The position numbers and the translations under genes are program-made. Positions 60,920-64,000 of a stretch of DNA of 64,000 nt are shown one piece after another. Numbering within the stretch: position 1 is the first letter of the stretch; each line of letters opens with the position of its first letter. Source of the stretch: Acidimicrobiales bacterium (GTDB lineage: Bacteria > Actinomycetota > Acidimicrobiia > Acidimicrobiales > Aldehydirespiratoraceae); the NCBI GenBank assembly GCA_040219515.1, contig JAVJSI010000018.1, positions 62,001-126,000 on the forward strand, in the 5' to 3' direction. The notes beneath the pieces were generated by a model. The model saw only the letters and a program-made list of their open reading frames with translations. It ran no database searches and had not been told where the DNA came from.

Positions 60920-62854
60920 GTGAAGACCGAGAACGAGACGGCCGAGCGCGAGTGGACGGGCCGACCGGTTCTCGCGCGCGTGGTGCGCGTCCTCGTTCTC
61001 GCCGTTCCTTTCGTCGCCGTCACCGCCGGGGCCTGGCGACTGAACCGGCAGCTGGGGCTACCGGCGTCGCTGATCGAGGCGACCGCCCGCTGGGCGGTGC
61101 TCTCCGTCATCTCGACGATGGTGCTGATCGCGATCGACCGGGCCGCCCGACGGCACCTCCCGCTCTCGACTCTCCTGCAACTCTCGATCGTCTTTCCCGA
61201 CCACGCCCCGTCACGGTTCAAGATGGCGCTGCGACGCGGCACGACGAAACAGCTCGCCCAGGAAGTCGCGTCGCTGGACAACGACTCGGCCCAGGAAGCG
61301 GCCGAGTGCATGATGCAGATCGTCAGCCGGCTCACCGCCCACGACCGACTGACCCGCGGCCACACCGAGCGGGTCCGCGCCTACACCGACCTCATCGCGG
61401 CCGAGATGGAACTCCTCCCTGAGGAACGACTCAAGCTCCAGTGGGCGGCGCTGCTCCACGACATCGGCAAGCTCACCGTTCCCTCCGACGTCCTGAACAA
61501 GCGCGCGAAGCTCAGCGACCGCGAGTGGAAACGACTCCAGACCCATCCGGCGGAGGGTTGGAAAATGGTCCAGCCGATGCGCGGCTGGTTGGGTGAGTGG
61601 GCGCGCGGGGCGCGCGATCATCACGAACGCTGGGACGGCACCGGCTACCCGAGGGGCACGAACGGAACCGAGATCTCCCGGGCCGGCCGCATCATCAGCG
61701 TCGCCGACGCCTTCGACGTGATGACGAGCGTTCGGGCCTACAAGACCGCGATGGACCACGACGACGCCCGGGCCGAACTCGCCGCCTGCGCCGGCACGCA
61801 GTTCGACCCCGACGTGGTCCGTGCGTTTCTCTCCGCCTCGCTGGTCCCCAAGAACCGAGGTCGAATCGGCGCTTGGCTGGCCAACTCGCCTGTCGCCGTG
61901 CAGGCCAGTGGCGCAGCCAGCGTGCCGGCCGCGGCAACCTCCGCCGTCGCCGCCCTCTTCGCCGCCACGAGCGTGATGCTGCCGGCGATGGACACGCAAC
62001 CCGATCAGGCTGCAGCCGAGCGAGTGGTCGAAGAGGTCACCACGACGACCACGTCCGTCGACGACGTCGTCACGACGACGGTCGTGCCCACGACCCCGAC
62101 GACGACCACGGCCGACACCACCTCGACGACGGTCACCGTGACCACCACCACGAGCCCTCCCCGGACCACCGTGCGACCGGCGACCCCGGCAATCGCAGCG
62201 GTACCCACGATCCCGGTGACCCCAACCACTGCGGCCCCTCCCCCGTCGACGACGGCCGCGCCGCCGACCACGACCGAGGCCCCCATCGAGTCGACGACCA
62301 CGACCACCACGACGCTGGCGCCGTCGACCTTTGCCGGCGGCTTCCTCGGCGGCGGCAGCGGGTCGCCACGAGCGCTCGTCGGTTCGGTGTCCGGGTCCGG
62401 GGCGACCAACTGGGACAGTGCCGCCAACACCGACCCCGGGATCACCCTGACATCGGGCCCGTCGGGACTCGCCGAGCTCGACGCCGCGCACGTCGCCGCC
62501 TGGTCGCTGCCGATCGCGGCCGACACGCGCCTGGTCGGCACCGGATCACTGCGGCTTCACGTGGCCACCCCTGACTTCGCCACCGGTCCGCCCGGCGGTC
62601 TCGCCGCCGGCATCTCCGACTGCGCATCAGGCCTCAGCTCGTGCACCACAATCGCAAGTGGCCAGGTGATCTTCACCCAGGACTCGTTCGGCGCCGACTT
62701 CGGCGTCGCAACGGTGAACTTCGGCGCGATCGACTACACGGTCCCCGCGGGACACAGCTTGGTCGTGAGCATGACGGTGCCCCAGGCGATGGCCAACGAC
62801 ACCTGGCTCGCGTTCGGCACCGCCGACCACCCCTCGCAGTTCCGTCTCACATGA
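60920..62854 (+). CDS. Transmembrane HD-GYP phosphodiesterase-type protein with Thr-rich arm and C-terminal beta domain
   Basis: A 644-residue protein. Two helices (about 16-36 and 50-68) precede a cytoplasmic HD-GYP domain with HDIGKL (H180/D181), DHHERWDGTGYPRG (GYP motif) and SVADAFDVMTS. A third hydrophobic segment (about 330-352) is followed by a Thr/Pro-rich low-complexity stretch (about 370-470) and a beta-rich C-terminal domain (about 475-644). The domain should hydrolyse c-di-GMP or a related dinucleotide, and the topology predicts an outside C-terminus. GTG 60920 follows GGGAGAGAG. The C-terminal domain is not confidently assigned to a family. Confidence 0.85.
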   Translation: MKTENETAEREWTGRPVLARVVRVLVLAVPFVAVTAGAWRLNRQLGLPASLIEATARWAVLSVISTMVLIAIDRAARRHLPLSTLLQLSIVFPDHAPSRFKMALRRGTTKQLAQEVASLDNDSAQEAAECMMQIVSRLTAHDRLTRGHTERVRAYTDLIAAEMELLPEERLKLQWAALLHDIGKLTVPSDVLNKRAKLSDREWKRLQTHPAEGWKMVQPMRGWLGEWARGARDHHERWDGTGYPRGTNGTEISRAGRIISVADAFDVMTSVRAYKTAMDHDDARAELAACAGTQFDPDVVRAFLSASLVPKNRGRIGAWLANSPVAVQASGAASVPAAATSAVAALFAATSVMLPAMDTQPDQAAAERVVEEVTTTTTSVDDVVTTTVVPTTPTTTTADTTSTTVTVTTTTSPPRTTVRPATPAIAAVPTIPVTPTTAAPPPSTTAAPPTTTEAPIESTTTTTTTLAPSTFAGGFLGGGSGSPRALVGSVSGSGATNWDSAANTDPGITLTSGPSGLAELDAAHVAAWSLPIAADTRLVGTGSLRLHVATPDFATGPPGGLAAGISDCASGLSSCTTIASGQVIFTQDSFGADFGVATVNFGAIDYTVPAGHSLVVSMTVPQAMANDTWLAFGTADHPSQFRLT

Positions 62855-62858
62855 GCGG

Positions 62859-63092
62859 CTACTCGCGCTGCATGACGGCCACACCGACCAGTTCGACGTC
62901 ACCGATCATCGAGCCGACCATGGCCACGTCGGTGGGGTCGCGGTAGCGCACGGTGACCACCACGGTGTCGGCGCGGCGATCGATGGTGACGGCGACCCGA
63001 TCAGCCGCAGCCACCGCCAGCGTGGACGGCTGGGCGCACGGCTTCGATCTCGACGCTGCTCTGAACCCGCTCGAACCGAGGAGCCTGCTGAT
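62859..63092 (-). pseudogene. 5'-truncated TadE-like pilus assembly gene fragment
   Basis: A 77-codon frame without a plausible start, closed at the upstream end by a stop at 63093-63095. The translation after about residue 25 reads STLAVAAADRVAVTIDRR, then VVVTVRYRDPTDVAMVGS, MIGDVELVGVAVMQRE and stop. This resembles the C-terminal half of actinobacterial TadE/TadG-like proteins. The N-terminal membrane helix is missing and no other Flp/Tad genes are present, so it is interpreted as a remnant. Confidence 0.5.
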
Positions 63093-63150
63093 CTAGCGAT
63101 CGGCCGCCTGCGCTGGACGGCCTCGCTCACGCCAGGGGGTCGTCGCGTCC

Positions 63151-63534
63151 TTACTCCCCCACTGAGGCCGTACCGCTCCAGAAACTGTCGAACGTCTCAC
63201 ATGTGAACGAAGTGGTGATGTCCGGGCCATCCGAGTATTCGTTCCAGTAAGGAGCCGTGTATCCCCCGTCGTTGTTGTCATTCGACTCTGGACGCACTCT
63301 CGACTGGACCAGATCGCCTTGAGCAGTGACGTTCACAAGACGCAAAGGCGTATCCGCACAGAGGGAGTCCACCCGCAGATACGAAACTAAGTTCTGCTGG
63401 GACCTCTCTCCAGCATCCTCGCGGTAGATGTAGACCTCGACCGGCGGGAGGGATGCTCCTCTATCATCCGACTCATCCGCACAGGCGGGAGCCAGATAGA
63501 CCAAACCGACTCCGATCGCAGTCACGACTCTCAC
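63151..63534 (-). CDS. Hypothetical secreted protein
   Basis: A 127-residue protein with an N-terminal hydrophobic segment (VVTAIGVGLVYLAPAC) that could be a signal peptide or a weak lipobox (Cys18), then an acidic, Tyr/Asn-rich region with two further cysteines (LCADTPLR and FTCETFD). No family is recognised. GTG 63534 has TACCGT 8 nt upstream. The base composition is clearly less GC-rich than the rest of the window, consistent with foreign origin. Confidence 0.55.
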   Translation of the reverse strand: MRVVTAIGVGLVYLAPACADESDDRGASLPPVEVYIYREDAGERSQQNLVSYLRVDSLCADTPLRLVNVTAQGDLVQSRVRPESNDNNDGGYTAPYWNEYSDGPDITTSFTCETFDSFWSGTASVGE

Positions 63535-63542
63535 GGCTGACG

Positions 63543-63548
63543 ACGGTA
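63543..63548 (-). promoter_or_regulatory. Possible -10 box of the hypothetical secreted protein
   Basis: Minus-strand TACCGT lies 8 nt before GTG 63534. Confidence 0.35.
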
Positions 63549-63596
63549 GCCGAAGCAGTCACCAGTTGACCGGGGTCCGCTCCAAGTCCGCATCGA

Positions 63597-64000
63597 TCAA
63601 GGCACGGAAGCCCGAGCGTCAAAGCCAGCGACATCCTCGTCACGCTCGCGGGCAGGGCGCACGTACCACTTTCCCGTCTCGGGGTCCTCCACAGCGGGTG
63701 GAGTCCGAGACGGGGTCGCTGACCTCGATGCCGGCGACACTACCGCCGGGGTCGTGATGCGGGTGTCGCCAGAACCAGCCTGATCGGTTCGCCATGCCAC
63801 AACGGTGTCGATCTTCTTCTGGTCGATGTCTTCGAGGAGTTGGTCCCGATCCGGCCGAAACGCATCACGGTCGCAGCCACTGACTGCTGGGTCCGTCTTC
63901 GTCGTCGCGACGACCGATCGCCCTCCTCCGTCCGCTCGTTGATGAGCTTCTCGCACACCGCCTGCTGTCGATCGACCGCGGTGTTCGCACCGCTGGTGCT
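63597..64000 (-). pseudogene. Frameshifted serine site-specific recombinase remnant (5' end outside window)
   Basis: On the minus strand one frame entering from the window edge reads TAVDRQQAVCEKLINER (to about 63932). A second frame continues with RSVVATTKTDPAVSG, then FRPDRDQLLEDIDQKK, then IDTVVAWRTDQ. Together they match the N-terminal catalytic domain of large serine recombinases (RQxxxCExLIxxRGW then LLEDIDxGxIDxVVAWRxDRL). A frameshift near 63920-63930 breaks the gene, and the sequence after WRTDQ diverges quickly. The catalytic serine region would lie beyond the window. It indicates a decayed mobile element. Confidence 0.65.

Noticed and set aside
62040-62330. ACG/ACC-rich tract resembling a microsatellite or CRISPR-like repeat.
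   Set aside because: It is in frame within the HD-GYP gene and encodes the Thr/Pro linker. There are no regular spacers or conserved direct repeats.

Overview
The window reads as a chromosomal segment of a high-GC actinobacterium, most likely of the Acidimicrobiia type (inference). The grounds are: a DUF3263 protein; a CysO-type sulfur carrier; an actinobacterial-style coproheme decarboxylase; a DUF2520-panC pair; a SigH/RsrA-like redox sigma pair; DUF222-HNH and DUF2510 proteins; a CIRCE-controlled groEL; and many genes whose start codon lies only 6-8 nt after a TANNNT box, which suggests widespread leaderless transcription. No rRNA, CRISPR array or intact insertion sequence was seen. There are two tRNA-Thr genes, one on each strand.

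Layout. (1) 1-11.4 kb: a tightly overlapping catabolic and uptake locus (SDR oxidoreductase, hydantoinase/ketone-carboxylase-type A and B subunits, a ThDP enzyme, then LivH-LivM-LivG-LivF). It converges on the substrate-binding lipoprotein across a strong bidirectional terminator. (2) 11.5-15 kb: coproheme decarboxylase and a polar amino acid ABC transporter, bordered by long palindromic repeats. (3) 15-25.5 kb: FdhD, a nitrobindin-like protein, GroEL with CIRCE, CysO, glycerate kinase, convergent OtsA/OtsB, a LytR_C/DUF3263 pair, tRNA-Thr(UGU), an RlmB-like methylase and IspF/IspD. (4) 25.5-33.6 kb: a Crp-family regulator, a dienelactone-hydrolase-like protein, RadA, an unusual lipoprotein-membrane-pseudoHAD fusion, ClpC and a polyprenyl diphosphate synthase. 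(5) 33.6-38.3 kb: a CoA-precursor/lysyl-tRNA operon (DUF2520, PanC, a DUF2510-LURP protein, CoaX, LysS). (6) 38.4-40.3 kb: a transmembrane diguanylate cyclase. (7) 46.7-40.3 kb on the minus strand: a long operon with metalloprotease, TilS, aminoglycoside-phosphotransferase-like protein, Hpt, FolE, FolP, a pseudophosphatase, FolB and FolK. (8) 46.8-58.4 kb: DUF222-HNH, PlsC, SigH/RsrA, tRNA-Thr(CGU), HolB-Tmk-MFS, TopA, NhaA and an RsbW/STAS-like pair. (9) 58.5-62.9 kb: a MrfA-like helicase and a transmembrane HD-GYP protein with a predicted external domain. (10) 62.9-64 kb: a patch of visibly lower GC with a TadE fragment, an orphan secreted protein and a frameshifted serine recombinase, i.e. 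a decayed mobile or recombination region.

The genes fall into familiar core pathways (folate, CoA, isoprenoid, trehalose, heme, DNA replication and proteostasis) plus one substrate-specific catabolic locus. The most unusual content is a set of odd domain architectures: a signal peptide plus beta domain fused to LivH; a lipoprotein-TM-degenerate HAD fusion; an HCX5R-less phosphatase inside a folate operon; a cysteine-rich sensor on a diguanylate cyclase; and an HD-GYP protein with a threonine-rich external arm. All functions are inferred from recognised motifs and families; no searches could be run.
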